Source of the DNA: Candidatus Competibacteraceae bacterium
GTDB lineage: Bacteria; Pseudomonadota; Gammaproteobacteria; Competibacterales; Competibacteraceae
Reading direction: 5' to 3'
NCBI GenBank assembly: GCA_016713505.1
Contig: JADJPA010000001.1
Location: 1,798,001-1,862,000 of the forward strand
DNA length: 64,000 nt
The translations under genes were made by a program, and so were the position numbers. Shown here in pieces: positions 1 through 8,150 of the stretch. The notes under the pieces are model-generated. The model saw nothing but the letters and a program-made list of their open reading frames with translations, had not been told where the DNA came from and made no database searches. The stretch's first letter is position 1, and every line of letters begins with the position of its first letter.

Positions 1-2
1 CC

Positions 3-827
3 CAGGATTATTTCGCTAAATCGCGCCAAACACCACCGACCCTGGGCGCCTCCGAATCGTTGGAACTCGCTTACAACACCTTGATCGATCACTACTATCT
101 GGCCATTCTCGGCCGTGCTCCAGATGCGGGCGGCAGAACGCACTGGGAAAACGAAGCGCTCCGCATGCAGATTTTAGAGGTCGATGTCCAGGAAGCCTTT
201 CGCGTGATGGCCGGCTGGTTCTTCAGCAGCCCTGAGTATCTGACCAAACAAACCAGCGACGAGCAGTACGCGGTCGATTTGTACCGCACCTTTTTCAATC
301 GCCAACCGGACAGTGGCGGTTTGAGCTTCTGGGTCGGACAACTGGCCCAAGGGATGCCGCGCAGTTTGGTGCTGTACGCCTTCCTCTTCTCGCCCGAATT
401 TACCAGCTACATGCGGAACCTGCTCGGCAACACCAGCAGCCGGAGCGAAGTCTACGCCGTCATCGACTTCTATCGCGGCTTCCTCAACCGCTTGCCGGAC
501 AGCGCCGGACTCGATTACTGGTTGGGACGGTTTCGCACCGCCCAGTGCCAGGGGGCGGCGGCGATCAACGCCGAAGTCGATACCATTTCCCGCCAGTTTA
601 TTGCCAGCGCGGAATACGTTCAGCGCAACCGCAACAACAGCGATTATGTCGCCGACCTGTATTACGCCTTTCTGCGGCGCGGCGCGGAACCGCAAGGCTT
701 CCAGTATTGGCTGGACCAATTGAACAGAGGCGCGCTCAGCCGCGATCAAGAACGCTTGCTGCTGCTGCGGTCGCCCGAGTTTCAGAGCCGGGTCCAACAA
801 ATAATCCAGCAAGGCTGTTTGCTTTAA
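3..827 (+). CDS. DUF4214 repeat protein, 5' end outside window
   Basis: The frame is open from the first complete codon to a TAA at 825-827, so the gene begins upstream of the window. A TTG at position 60 could be read as a start but has no convincing ribosome binding site. The visible 274 residues carry about four repeats of the DUF4214 signature: a tyrosine-rich helix, then a G/N-R-x-P-D-x-x-G turn, W at the next helix and an S-P/A-E-F/Y end. Clear copies include GRAPDAGG, NRQPDSGG, NRLPDSAG and RGAEPQG. DUF4214 modules are common in secreted or surface-layer-associated and calcium-binding-repeat proteins. No signal peptide or export region is visible here. The function is unknown, and the visible part may be the C-terminal half of a larger exported protein. 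Confidence 0.75.
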   Translation, partial: QDYFAKSRQTPPTLGASESLELAYNTLIDHYYLAILGRAPDAGGRTHWENEALRMQILEVDVQEAFRVMAGWFFSSPEYLTKQTSDEQYAVDLYRTFFNRQPDSGGLSFWVGQLAQGMPRSLVLYAFLFSPEFTSYMRNLLGNTSSRSEVYAVIDFYRGFLNRLPDSAGLDYWLGRFRTAQCQGAAAINAEVDTISRQFIASAEYVQRNRNNSDYVADLYYAFLRRGAEPQGFQYWLDQLNRGALSRDQERLLLLRSPEFQSRVQQIIQQGCLL

Positions 828-1004
828 GCAGCACTCTCAAGGATGGTCTGGAAATAATTAGTGACGTTGGAGTTGCTCAACTGCACCACAGCAGTTTTTT
901 AAAAGCACGAATTAATTATTAACTTAGTAATTTTTGTATCTTTTAAGGGTCAATAGGTGTATTCTATATTGCATCGCAGCATAGATTAGTCCCAGGGAAC
1001 CGCC

Positions 1005-3164
1005 ATGACCACCGCCATTCTTGTCGTCCCCACCGAGCAACGGGTCGGGTTGACCACCGTCGCTCTCGGCCTCGTGCACGCGCTCGATCGCGAGGGAATC
1101 CCCGTGGGTTTCTGCAAGCCCATCAGCCAGCCGCACGCCAGCGACACCGGGCCGGAGCGCTCGACTCGGCTGGCGCGCATGGTGACCAGCTTGAACCCAC
1201 CCGAACCGCTTCCGGTCAGCGATGCGGAAAACCTGCTCGGCCACGACCGGGAAAACGTCTTGCTGGAAGAAGTCATCGCCCGCTACGAGCAGGCGGCCCA
1301 CCACGCCAGCGTCGTCGTCGTCGAAGGCTTGATGGACACCGAGGAACAACCTTACGGGACCCGCCTCAACACCAAGATGGCGCAAAGCCTGGACGCCAAA
1401 ATCGTCATCGTCACCGCGCCCGGCCGGGACACGCCGCGTCAGGTCGCCGACACCGTCGAAGTGGTCGCCCGCGCCTACGGCGGCATCCGCCACGAGCGAA
1501 TGCTCGGCGCCATCATCAACCTGTTGGACGCGCCGGTGGATCAAACCGGCCACATCCGCTTCGACTTCAGCCGCGCTGAAAACGGCCACGAGCCCGGCCA
1601 TGAAGCCGCTTTTCAGGCGGAATGCGCCCATCACTGGCCCGAAACCTTCAAGCTGCTGGGCTGCATTCCCTGGCAGCGCGAGCTGAGCGCCCCGCGGGTG
1701 CGGGATATCATGCAACTGATCGGCGCGCAGATTCTCAACGAGGGACAGTTGAACCGACGGGTCACCCACGTCGTGCTGGGCGCTTCCACCTTGGTCAACA
1801 GTTGCCAGGAATTGCGGCCCGGCGCCATGGTCATCATTCCCGGCGACCGCGACGATCTGTTGCTGGCCATCTGCATGGCGACCATGAGCGGCACGCATGT
1901 CGCCGGCGTTCTGCTGGCCGGCGGCCTCAGACCCGACCTGCGGGTCTGGAAGCTGTGTGGCCCGGCGCTCGATGTCGGCCTGCCGGTGCTGACCATTCCC
2001 CACAGCACCCTACAATCGGTGCTTTATCTACCCCATCTCAATCTGGAGGTTCCGCTCGACGATCGCGACCGGATGCAACAGGCCGTGGAAGCGGTCGCCT
2101 CGCACATCCGGCTAGATTGGAAAGAACCCCTACTGACCCGGATCGAAGAGCGCCGGCTCAGTCCGCCCGCCTTCCAACATACCTTGGTGGAACGGGCGCG
2201 CAAAGCCAACAAACGCATCATCCTGCCGGAAGGCAACGAGCCGCGCACGATCGAGGCCGCCATCATCTGCCACCAGCGCGGCCTGGCTCGCTGCGTGCTG
2301 ATGGGCGACGGCGGACGGATGCATCGCTTGTCCGCCCGCCGTGGCATGAGCATCCCGCCGGATATCGAGATCCTCGATCCGACTCAAATCGACCGCCGTT
2401 ACATCGACGCCATGGTCGAACTGCGCCAATCCAAGGGGCTGACGGCGGGCCTGGCCGAAGAAGAACTGCACGATTCGGTGGTGCTGGGCACCATGATGCT
2501 GCAACTCGGTGAAGTCGACGGGCTGGTATCTGGGGCCGTGCACACCACCGCCAATACCATCCGGCCCGCCCTGCAACTGATCAAGACCGCGCCCGAGGCC
2601 CGGCTGGTCTCCTCGATTTTCTTCATGTGCTTGCCGGAGCAGGTGCTGGTTTATGGCGATTGCGCCATCAACATCAATCCGAGCGCCGAGGATTTGGCCG
2701 ATATCGCCATTCAAAGCGCCGAATCCGCCAAGGCCTTCGGCATCACCCCCCGCGTCGCCATGCTGAGCTACAGCACGGGCACCTCGGGCGCCGGCAGCGA
2801 CGTGGAAAAAGTCAAGCAAGCCACTCGGCTCGCCCGCCAGCGGCGGCCGGACTTGCTGATCGACGGACCGCTGCAATACGACGCGGCCACCATCAAGACC
2901 GTGGCGCAGAGTAAGGCTCCGGACAGTCAGGTGGCGGGACGGGCGACGGTGTTCATCTTCCCCGATCTCAACACCGGCAACACCACTTACAAGGCGGTCC
3001 AGCGCAGCGCCGACGTCATCAGCATCGGCCCGATGCTGCAAGGGCTGAACAAGCCGGTCAACGATCTGTCGCGCGGCGCGCTGGTGGAAGACATCGTTTT
3101 CACCATCGCCCTGACCGCGATTCAGGCCGAACAGGCCGCCGAACGGACGCGCGAGCGCCGCTGA
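1005..3164 (+). CDS. pta: Phosphate acetyltransferase, long fused form
   Basis: Pta interconverts acetyl-CoA plus phosphate and acetyl phosphate plus CoA in the cytoplasm. At 719 residues it has the length of the enterobacterial long form. Three parts are visible: an N-terminal dethiobiotin-synthetase-like P-loop domain (about 1-190), a DRTGG linker domain (about 215-330), and the catalytic PTA_PTB domain (about 385-710) with the family segments GLVSGAVHTTANTIRPALQ and SYSTGTSGAG. The start follows GGGAACCGCC and gives the expected MTTAILVVPTE N-terminus. No acetate kinase gene is adjacent, unlike the usual ackA-pta pair. The 3' end abuts a convergent methyltransferase gene with no gap. Confidence 0.95.
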   Translation: MTTAILVVPTEQRVGLTTVALGLVHALDREGIPVGFCKPISQPHASDTGPERSTRLARMVTSLNPPEPLPVSDAENLLGHDRENVLLEEVIARYEQAAHHASVVVVEGLMDTEEQPYGTRLNTKMAQSLDAKIVIVTAPGRDTPRQVADTVEVVARAYGGIRHERMLGAIINLLDAPVDQTGHIRFDFSRAENGHEPGHEAAFQAECAHHWPETFKLLGCIPWQRELSAPRVRDIMQLIGAQILNEGQLNRRVTHVVLGASTLVNSCQELRPGAMVIIPGDRDDLLLAICMATMSGTHVAGVLLAGGLRPDLRVWKLCGPALDVGLPVLTIPHSTLQSVLYLPHLNLEVPLDDRDRMQQAVEAVASHIRLDWKEPLLTRIEERRLSPPAFQHTLVERARKANKRIILPEGNEPRTIEAAIICHQRGLARCVLMGDGGRMHRLSARRGMSIPPDIEILDPTQIDRRYIDAMVELRQSKGLTAGLAEEELHDSVVLGTMMLQLGEVDGLVSGAVHTTANTIRPALQLIKTAPEARLVSSIFFMCLPEQVLVYGDCAININPSAEDLADIAIQSAESAKAFGITPRVAMLSYSTGTSGAGSDVEKVKQATRLARQRRPDLLIDGPLQYDAATIKTVAQSKAPDSQVAGRATVFIFPDLNTGNTTYKAVQRSADVISIGPMLQGLNKPVNDLSRGALVEDIVFTIALTAIQAEQAAERTRERR

Positions 3165-3764
3165 CTAGCTTTTCCGTTCGAATACCTCGACCCTGGCCGG
3201 CGGCAGATTGCTCCAGATGATCTTGCTGGAGAGCTTGCGGAAGCGGGGCAGCAAGCCGGAGCGGGTGCCGCGCAGATCGTAGGTGAACTGCACGAGCGAG
3301 CCACCCCAGTCGAGCAGGGTTTCGAACTGATGGCTGATGGCGCGGGTGGTGGCGGGATGCAGCGAACGCAACGGCAAGCTGGAAACGATGCTGCTGACGC
3401 TCTTGGTCTTTTCGTGGTTCAGCAGTTGGCTCAATTGGGCGGCATCGCCTTGAATGATCCGCAGTTGTGGAAAGCGCTGGCGCAGGTGATGGGCTAGGGT
3501 CGGCGACCGTTCGACGACCACCAGCTTCCACGGCGGCAGCCCGCGCTTGAGCAAAGCGGCGGTCACGGCGCCGGTTCCGCCGCCCAGTTCCAGCACCAAC
3601 CCCTCCCGATCCCACGGCACTTGAGCGGCCATGTAGCTCGCCAGCGCGGGCGCGCTCGGACAAGCGGCCCCCATGGCCCTGGGATTGGCCAGGATCTCTC
3701 GGGTGAACAAGGCCAGCGAGACCGTTCCGGGATTTTGTAGCAGAACCTTCACAAAATGTTTCAT
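3165..3764 (-). CDS. Class I SAM-dependent methyltransferase, phospholipid N-methyltransferase-like
   Basis: This is a 199-residue Rossmann-fold methyltransferase. SAM motif I (LELGGGTGAVT) lies near residues 58-68, an acidic end of strand 2 follows at VVVERSP, and IIQGDAAQL marks the motif II region. The N-terminal MKHFVKVLLQNPGTV and the S-x-L-P-L-R segment are typical of PmtA-like phospholipid/rRNA-adenine-type methyltransferases of Proteobacteria. The likely substrate is phosphatidylethanolamine or another membrane lipid, by family only. The gene is convergent with pta and has no operon partner. An assignment to rRNA methylation cannot be excluded from sequence alone. Confidence 0.75.
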   Translation of the reverse strand: MKHFVKVLLQNPGTVSLALFTREILANPRAMGAACPSAPALASYMAAQVPWDREGLVLELGGGTGAVTAALLKRGLPPWKLVVVERSPTLAHHLRQRFPQLRIIQGDAAQLSQLLNHEKTKSVSSIVSSLPLRSLHPATTRAISHQFETLLDWGGSLVQFTYDLRGTRSGLLPRFRKLSSKIIWSNLPPARVEVFERKS

Positions 3765-4044
3765 ACCCTACTTAGTATTATGGTCGGGGAAACTGTCGGA
3801 AAAACGCACCTACGCCATCGAGCCGCGCGCGAGCTTCTGGCTCGCAACCGCGGGAAGGCGTCGGGGATGAATGGAAGCCGGACGGCCGTGGAAGAGCACG
3901 TCAATTTCCATTTCGAGTGTCGACCGGGGCGGCGGAATGCGCCAGCAAGCCCCAAGCGAATTGGAGCAGTCCCAGCCAGCTTCGGAAAAACCCGGAGTAC
4001 GGCCACGGACCAACGCCGGCTGGAGCTGGCGAGCCCGGCCACGC

Positions 4045-4443
4045 TCAAGCCGGTTTGCGCAACTGCGCCTGCTCGGCCTCGAACAGCGTCGAGGCCAGAT
4101 GATGCAATCCTTCCTGCTCGGCCAATTCCGAAATTTCTTCCCAGGAAGCGCCACGATCGATGGCGGCGGCGGTTTGGCTGGCGTCGGGCAAGCCCTCCCG
4201 GACGGTTCGCACGAAGTCATCGGTCGCCGCGGCGGAATCGTCTCCCGTTTGCGGGCCTTTCCGCAGTGCTTCCTGCTCGGCCTCGAACAAGACTGTAGCG
4301 AGCTTGTGCAAGCCCTCCTCCTCAGCGAGTTCGGAAATTTCCTCCAAGCTGGCCCCGCGATCGATCGCCGCCGCCGTCTTGCTGGCGCGGGGAAGATCGC
4401 TTCGGATCGACTGGAGTAGTTGGTCGAGATTTTTCATTTCCAC
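4045..4443 (-). CDS. Small acidic protein made of two tandem ~47-residue repeats
   Basis: The product has 132 residues and I do not recognise a named family. It is almost entirely a duplication. The first module (about residues 13-62) and the second (about 80-130) share the pattern L-P-x-A-S-x-T-A-A-A-I-D-R-G-A-S, then E-E-I-S-E-L-A-E and E-G-L-H-x-L-A, ending F-E-A-E-Q. A Thr/Asp/Ala linker joins them. Each module looks like two or three amphipathic helices. There is no signal peptide or membrane segment. The GTG start at 4443 has a GGAG 9 nt upstream; an in-frame ATG at 4437 is the alternative. The strong coding pattern in both repeats argues that this is a real gene. Confidence 0.6.
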   Translation of the reverse strand: MEMKNLDQLLQSIRSDLPRASKTAAAIDRGASLEEISELAEEEGLHKLATVLFEAEQEALRKGPQTGDDSAAATDDFVRTVREGLPDASQTAAAIDRGASWEEISELAEQEGLHHLASTLFEAEQAQLRKPA

Positions 4444-4545
4444 TGAATAAAACTCCGCTTTAGCCGTAGGGTTTACGCCAACGAATGATCAAGTCTAAAG
4501 CGCTCTTTCCGAATTGCCAACTTGAAGCTTTAGCGGCGAGGGAGT

Positions 4546-4566
4546 TTTCAGGTTGCTTTCAGGTTG
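4546..4566. promoter_or_regulatory. 11-bp-phased direct repeat, candidate OmpR-family operator
   Basis: Two identical decamers, TTTCAGGTTG at 4546-4555 and again at 4557-4566, are spaced exactly 11 bp apart, one helical turn. They lie about 100 bp upstream of the first PepSY gene of an operon that encodes an OmpR-family response regulator. Head-to-tail half sites with this period are the usual target shape for that regulator family, so autoregulation is a reasonable inference. No footprint or homologous site is available here. Confidence 0.45.
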
Positions 4567-4668
4567 TCGCCTTACACTGCGGTTTCGTAGCTTAGGCGGT
4601 TTCGGCCTCCGTCCGCCCAAACCGCCGATCCATTCGATTTCATTGCGCAAACGACCCGGGAGTAATCC

Positions 4669-4992
4669 ATGATGAACATTCGTACCCTGTTGACCGCTTC
4701 CGCTCTGCTGGCGCTTGTCGCCTCCGCTAGCACTCTCGTTTCAGCCGCTGAAACCAACAGCGCCGCGCCGGCCGCCGCGCCGGCCACCGCAACCGCCGCG
4801 TCAGCCATCACTAAGGAACAGGCGGTCGAGATGGCCCTCAAGGCGCACCCCGGCAAAGTCACCAAAGCTTATGAAGACACCAAGAAAGGCAAAAAGACCT
4901 GGGAAGTGAAAATCGACGGCGCCGACGGTAAGAAATGGGAGGTGTACTACGAGATCAAGACCGGACAGCTCGTCGCGGAAGAAGGAAAATAA
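4669..4992 (+). CDS. Periplasmic PepSY-domain protein
   Basis: A 107-residue exported protein. Residues 1-26 form a Sec signal (MMNIR, then a hydrophobic stretch ending VSA-AE), followed by an Ala/Pro linker and one PepSY domain (about 45-105). The domain shows the family pattern I-T-K-E-Q-A-V-x-x-A and a closing Y-E-I-x-T-G-Q-L-V. GGGAG 6 nt before the ATG supports this start. It opens an operon with a b-type cytochrome, a second PepSY protein and a two-component pair. In such clusters the PepSY proteins are thought to sense or modulate periplasmic stimuli; the ligand is unknown. Confidence 0.8.
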   Translation: MMNIRTLLTASALLALVASASTLVSAAETNSAAPAAAPATATAASAITKEQAVEMALKAHPGKVTKAYEDTKKGKKTWEVKIDGADGKKWEVYYEIKTGQLVAEEGK

Positions 4993-5014
4993 AGCTCGAT
5001 CCGTCCGATTAACC

Positions 5015-5040
5015 CGCCGCCTCCGTAGCGGGAGGCGGCG
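5015..5040 (+). other. Strong intercistronic hairpin
   Basis: CGCCGCCTCC and GGAGGCGGCG form a perfect 10-bp GC-rich stem around a 6-nt loop, between the first PepSY gene and the cytochrome gene. No T-run follows, so it is not a typical intrinsic terminator. It more likely stabilises the upstream mRNA end and lets the PepSY protein be made in excess over the downstream products. Confidence 0.5.
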
Positions 5041-5060
5041 CTAAAACGCCGATACCGACT

Positions 5061-5672
5061 ATGAACGCCGCCAATACATCTGAATTGGTCGTTTGGGATC
5101 CGTTGGTCCGCCTGTTTCACTGGACCCTGGTGGCAGCGTTCTGTGCTGCTTACCTCACCGAAGGCGAACCGTTCGAGGCTATCCAGGAGCAGCTAGATGG
5201 CGCGTGGCTGCAATCCGTCCATGTTTGGGCCGGTTACCTCATCGCCGGATTGCTGCTGTTTCGGTGGGTCTGGGGTTTCATCGGCCCGCGCCACGCCCGT
5301 TTCGATGATTTCGTGCGCGGTCCTCGCGTCACGTTCGCTTACGTCAAACAGGTGCTGCTACTGCGCGCCCCGCGCCATCTGGGACACAATCCCGCTGGCG
5401 GCGCGATGATCGTTATTTTACTCTTGAGCCTGACCGTCATCGCGGTTTCCGGCCTGGCGCTGTACGGGGCTGACAAGGGCCTGGGCCCTCTCGCCGGCCT
5501 GCTGGCGGACGCCAATGATTCCACCATTCACACTCTTGAAGAGGTGCATGAGTTTTTTGCCAACTTCACCCTGCTGTTGATCGCCGGACATCTGCTGGGG
5601 GTGATTTGGGAAAGCCTGTTGCATCGCGAAAATTTGGTTCTTGCTATGTTCACCGGCCGCAAACGGGCCTGA
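5061..5672 (+). CDS. Cytochrome b561-family membrane protein
   Basis: A 203-residue four-helix membrane cytochrome of the b561 / Ni-Fe-hydrogenase b-type group. The N-terminus VWDPLVRLFHWTLV is the family hallmark, and further heme-ligand candidates occur at SVHVWAGY, VHEFFANF and LIAGHLLGV. Membrane spans lie near residues 15-35, 52-72, 110-130 and 165-185. It would move electrons across or within the inner membrane using two b hemes. Its place between two PepSY genes and just before a response regulator/kinase pair suggests the redox protein is the output, or part of the sensing chain. The electron donor is unknown. Confidence 0.85.
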   Translation: MNAANTSELVVWDPLVRLFHWTLVAAFCAAYLTEGEPFEAIQEQLDGAWLQSVHVWAGYLIAGLLLFRWVWGFIGPRHARFDDFVRGPRVTFAYVKQVLLLRAPRHLGHNPAGGAMIVILLLSLTVIAVSGLALYGADKGLGPLAGLLADANDSTIHTLEEVHEFFANFTLLLIAGHLLGVIWESLLHRENLVLAMFTGRKRA

Positions 5673-5739
5673 GCGCGGCGCTTTATGGCATAGTTCTCGT
5701 TCGCCCGGCTCGCCCGTTCGCCAGCAAGGAGCGCTCGAC

Positions 5740-6060
5740 ATGTCGATAGATCACCTTCAATACTTTGTTCTGGTCTTTCTACTGGCCGTGGGTCTGTTAG
5801 GAGCCGGTCAGGCGGCGGCGCGCTTCGACCATAATGAAATCCGCCGGTTGTATCGCTCCGGAACCATTTTGTCGCTGGACGCCATCATCGCCAAGCATCG
5901 GCACCGCTATCCCGGCGGCCAGTTATTGGAAGCAGAGCTGGAATTCGAGCGCCACCGCTACGTGTACGACTTGAAATTTATCGATGACGACGGCGTGGTG
6001 CGTGAATTTGAATATGACGCCGCGAGCGGCGAGTTATGGCACTTGGAAGATAAAAAATAG
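5740..6060 (+). CDS. Second PepSY-like secreted protein
   Basis: Starting at the ATG after CAAGGAGCGCTCGAC gives 106 residues with an N-terminal hydrophobic segment (about 9-28, ending GQAAA) that looks like a signal peptide or anchor. The rest is a PepSY-like module: helix I-R-R-L-Y-R-S-G, strand LLEAELEFERHRYVYDLKF, then V-R-E-F-E-Y-D-A-A-S-G-E-L. This C-terminal strand pattern matches PepSY domains found beside OmpR/PhoQ-type regulators. A longer in-frame reading beginning in the cytochrome gene is possible but lacks a ribosome site. The stop is 2 nt before the response regulator start, so the two are translationally close. Confidence 0.75.
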   Translation: MSIDHLQYFVLVFLLAVGLLGAGQAAARFDHNEIRRLYRSGTILSLDAIIAKHRHRYPGGQLLEAELEFERHRYVYDLKFIDDDGVVREFEYDAASGELWHLEDKK

Positions 6061-6062
6061 CG

Positions 6063-6734
6063 ATGCGCTTGTTACTGGTCGAAGACGATATTCCACTGGC
6101 CAGCCGCCTGCGGATCGACTTGGAGCAGGCCGGGTACGCCGTCGATACGGTCGCCGACGGCTTGGAGGCTGAATTTATGGGCTCATCCGAGCCTTATGAC
6201 GTCGTGGTGCTGGATCTCGGGCTGCCCGGCCGCCCTGGTCTGGAGATATTAAGCCACTGGCGCGCGGCCGACAATCCAGTGCCCGTGTTAATTCTGACGG
6301 CCCGAGACGCCTGGCACGAAAAAGTGGACGGTTTCAAGGCCGGCGCCGATGACTATCTGGGCAAACCCTTTCATACCGCCGAGTTAGTCGCCCGGCTCCA
6401 CGCGCTATTGCGGCGCAGCACGGCCCGGCCGAACGGCCCGCTCCGAGTCGCCGGGCTCGAATTGAGCGAGGAAACCCAAACCGTGCTCGTGCTGGCCACC
6501 GGTCAAACATTCGACCTGACCGGGACCGAGTTTCGGCTCCTGCGTTATTTTATGCTGCATTCCGGCCGCGTGCTCTCCAAAACGCGCCTGACCGAACACG
6601 TTTATGACTTTGAAAGCGAACGCGACAGCAATGTCCTAGAAGTTTATGTGAACCGGCTGCGGCGCAAGCTCGGTCGCGATTTGATCGGCACGCGCCGGGG
6701 CCAGGGCTACGTGTTCGGGGCCGATGCGCCGTGA
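6063..6734 (+). CDS. OmpR/PhoP-family response regulator
   Basis: A 223-residue DNA-binding response regulator. The receiver domain (about 1-115) has the acidic pair ED near residue 8, the phospho-acceptor Asp51 in VVVLDLGLPG, Thr in ILTARD and Lys in GKPF. The C-terminal winged helix (about 125-220) ends with the typical EVYVNRLRRKLG and TRRGQGYVF. It forms a GTGA overlap with the kinase gene and belongs to the PepSY-cytochrome operon. By family it resembles PhoP/QseB-type regulators. Likely targets include its own operon through the phased repeat at 4546-4566 (inference). Confidence 0.92.
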   Translation: MRLLLVEDDIPLASRLRIDLEQAGYAVDTVADGLEAEFMGSSEPYDVVVLDLGLPGRPGLEILSHWRAADNPVPVLILTARDAWHEKVDGFKAGADDYLGKPFHTAELVARLHALLRRSTARPNGPLRVAGLELSEETQTVLVLATGQTFDLTGTEFRLLRYFMLHSGRVLSKTRLTEHVYDFESERDSNVLEVYVNRLRRKLGRDLIGTRRGQGYVFGADAP

Positions 6735-8080
6735 CCTCGCTGCAAACCCGGTTGTCCGCCGGCCTGAGCGCCGGACTGGCCGCGCTGACCCTGTTGGTGC
6801 TCGCCGGCGGCTACTATTCCTTGCGGCGCGTCACCGAGGATTTCGTCGTCACCCGGCTGGAACATGATATGGACACCGTGTTGTCGGCCTTGCAATTCGA
6901 CGGTGAAGGCCGACCTTTGTTGGCGACCGAACGAATGGGGGCTCCATTCCACCAACCCTATTCAGGCCATTACTACAAAATTACAACCGCAAGCGGCGAG
7001 ATCCGTTCCCGCTCGCTGTGGGATGACGACCTGCCGGCACTACCGGCTCTCAGCCACAACCATTCCACTCGATCCTTCGCCGTGGGACCGCAGAACCAGC
7101 AGTTGCTGTTGGTCGGCCGTGCTTTTCAGCTCCAGAGCCTGCCGGTCACCATCGTCGTCACCGAAGATTTCACGCCGATGGATAAAGGGCTCAAGCGCTT
7201 GCTGTTGCAGTTTGGCCTGATCGCCTTGGGGCTGTTTGGCGCGCTGCTCCTGCTCCAGCGCATGATCGTGCGCAGGGGCTTGACGCCCTTGGATCAGGTC
7301 CGCCGCGAGCTGCCCCGCCTGGCGCGGGGCGAAATTTCCCAACTGTCAGTCGATGCCCCGGACGAGGTGCGTCCGCTCGTTGGCGAGCTCAACCGCTTGC
7401 TGGAACTGATGAACCAGCGCCAACGGCGCACCCGGCACGCCCTGGGCAACTTGGCTCATGCGTTGAAGACACCGCTGACCGCCCTGACTCAACTGACCGA
7501 TCAACCCCCGGCCGCCGGCAATACCAGGGATTGGTGGCTGGATTTACGCCAACAACTCCAGCATATCCGCCGGCTGACCGAACGGGAATTGAAACGGGCG
7601 CGCATCGCCGGCGGCGGCACGCCCGGCCAACGGGTCATGCTCACCCAAGAGATCATCGATCTGACCGACACGCTGCGGCGTATCCACCGCGACTGCTCGC
7701 TGCATTTCGAACTGCGGGTGCCGTCGGACAGCATCTTTCCTGGCGACCGTGACGATCTGTTGGAACTGCTCGGCAACCTGCTCGACAACGCCTGCCAATG
7801 GGCCCGACAGCGGGTCTTGTTGACCGCGAACACCGATGCCGGAGGGTTGTGGCTGCAAGTCGAGGACGACGGCCCCGGCTGCCCGCCGGACCAACTGGAG
7901 CTACTGCGGCAGCGGGGAACCCGGATCGACGAGTCCCGCGCCGGTTACGGCCTGGGTTTAGCCATCATCAGCGATATCGTCGCCCAGTACGGCGGCACCT
8001 TGCGGTTGGGCCGTTCCGAAACGCTGGGCGGCTTGCTGGCCGAGGTAGCGTTGCCCCACCCGCCCAGCGGGCGGATTTGA
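6731..8080 (+). CDS. Membrane sensor histidine kinase, PhoQ/QseC-like
   Basis: A 449-residue kinase starting at a GTG that overlaps the regulator stop. TM1 is at about 8-30, a periplasmic sensor of roughly 120 residues follows, and TM2 is near 155-178. HAMP-like residues lead to the dimerisation helix with acceptor His243 in LAHALKTPL. The ATPase domain has N-box LGNLLDNA, G1 DDGPG and G2 GYGLGLA. It would phosphorylate the adjacent regulator. The periplasmic domain is the expected contact for the two PepSY proteins encoded upstream, although this is inferred from linkage. Confidence 0.92.
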   Translation: MTSLQTRLSAGLSAGLAALTLLVLAGGYYSLRRVTEDFVVTRLEHDMDTVLSALQFDGEGRPLLATERMGAPFHQPYSGHYYKITTASGEIRSRSLWDDDLPALPALSHNHSTRSFAVGPQNQQLLLVGRAFQLQSLPVTIVVTEDFTPMDKGLKRLLLQFGLIALGLFGALLLLQRMIVRRGLTPLDQVRRELPRLARGEISQLSVDAPDEVRPLVGELNRLLELMNQRQRRTRHALGNLAHALKTPLTALTQLTDQPPAAGNTRDWWLDLRQQLQHIRRLTERELKRARIAGGGTPGQRVMLTQEIIDLTDTLRRIHRDCSLHFELRVPSDSIFPGDRDDLLELLGNLLDNACQWARQRVLLTANTDAGGLWLQVEDDGPGCPPDQLELLRQRGTRIDESRAGYGLGLAIISDIVAQYGGTLRLGRSETLGGLLAEVALPHPPSGRI

Positions 8081-8150
8081 ATCAGCTCCGCATCGCTCTT
8101 TCGACCGGCTGAGCCTCGGCGCCCGCCGCCGTCGCGAATGCCGCCGAGCG

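Noticed and set aside
3756..4298. Arg/Pro-rich plus-strand open frames across 3756-4419
   Set aside because: They are shadows of the repeat-protein gene on the minus strand and of non-coding DNA, with no motif or ribosome site.
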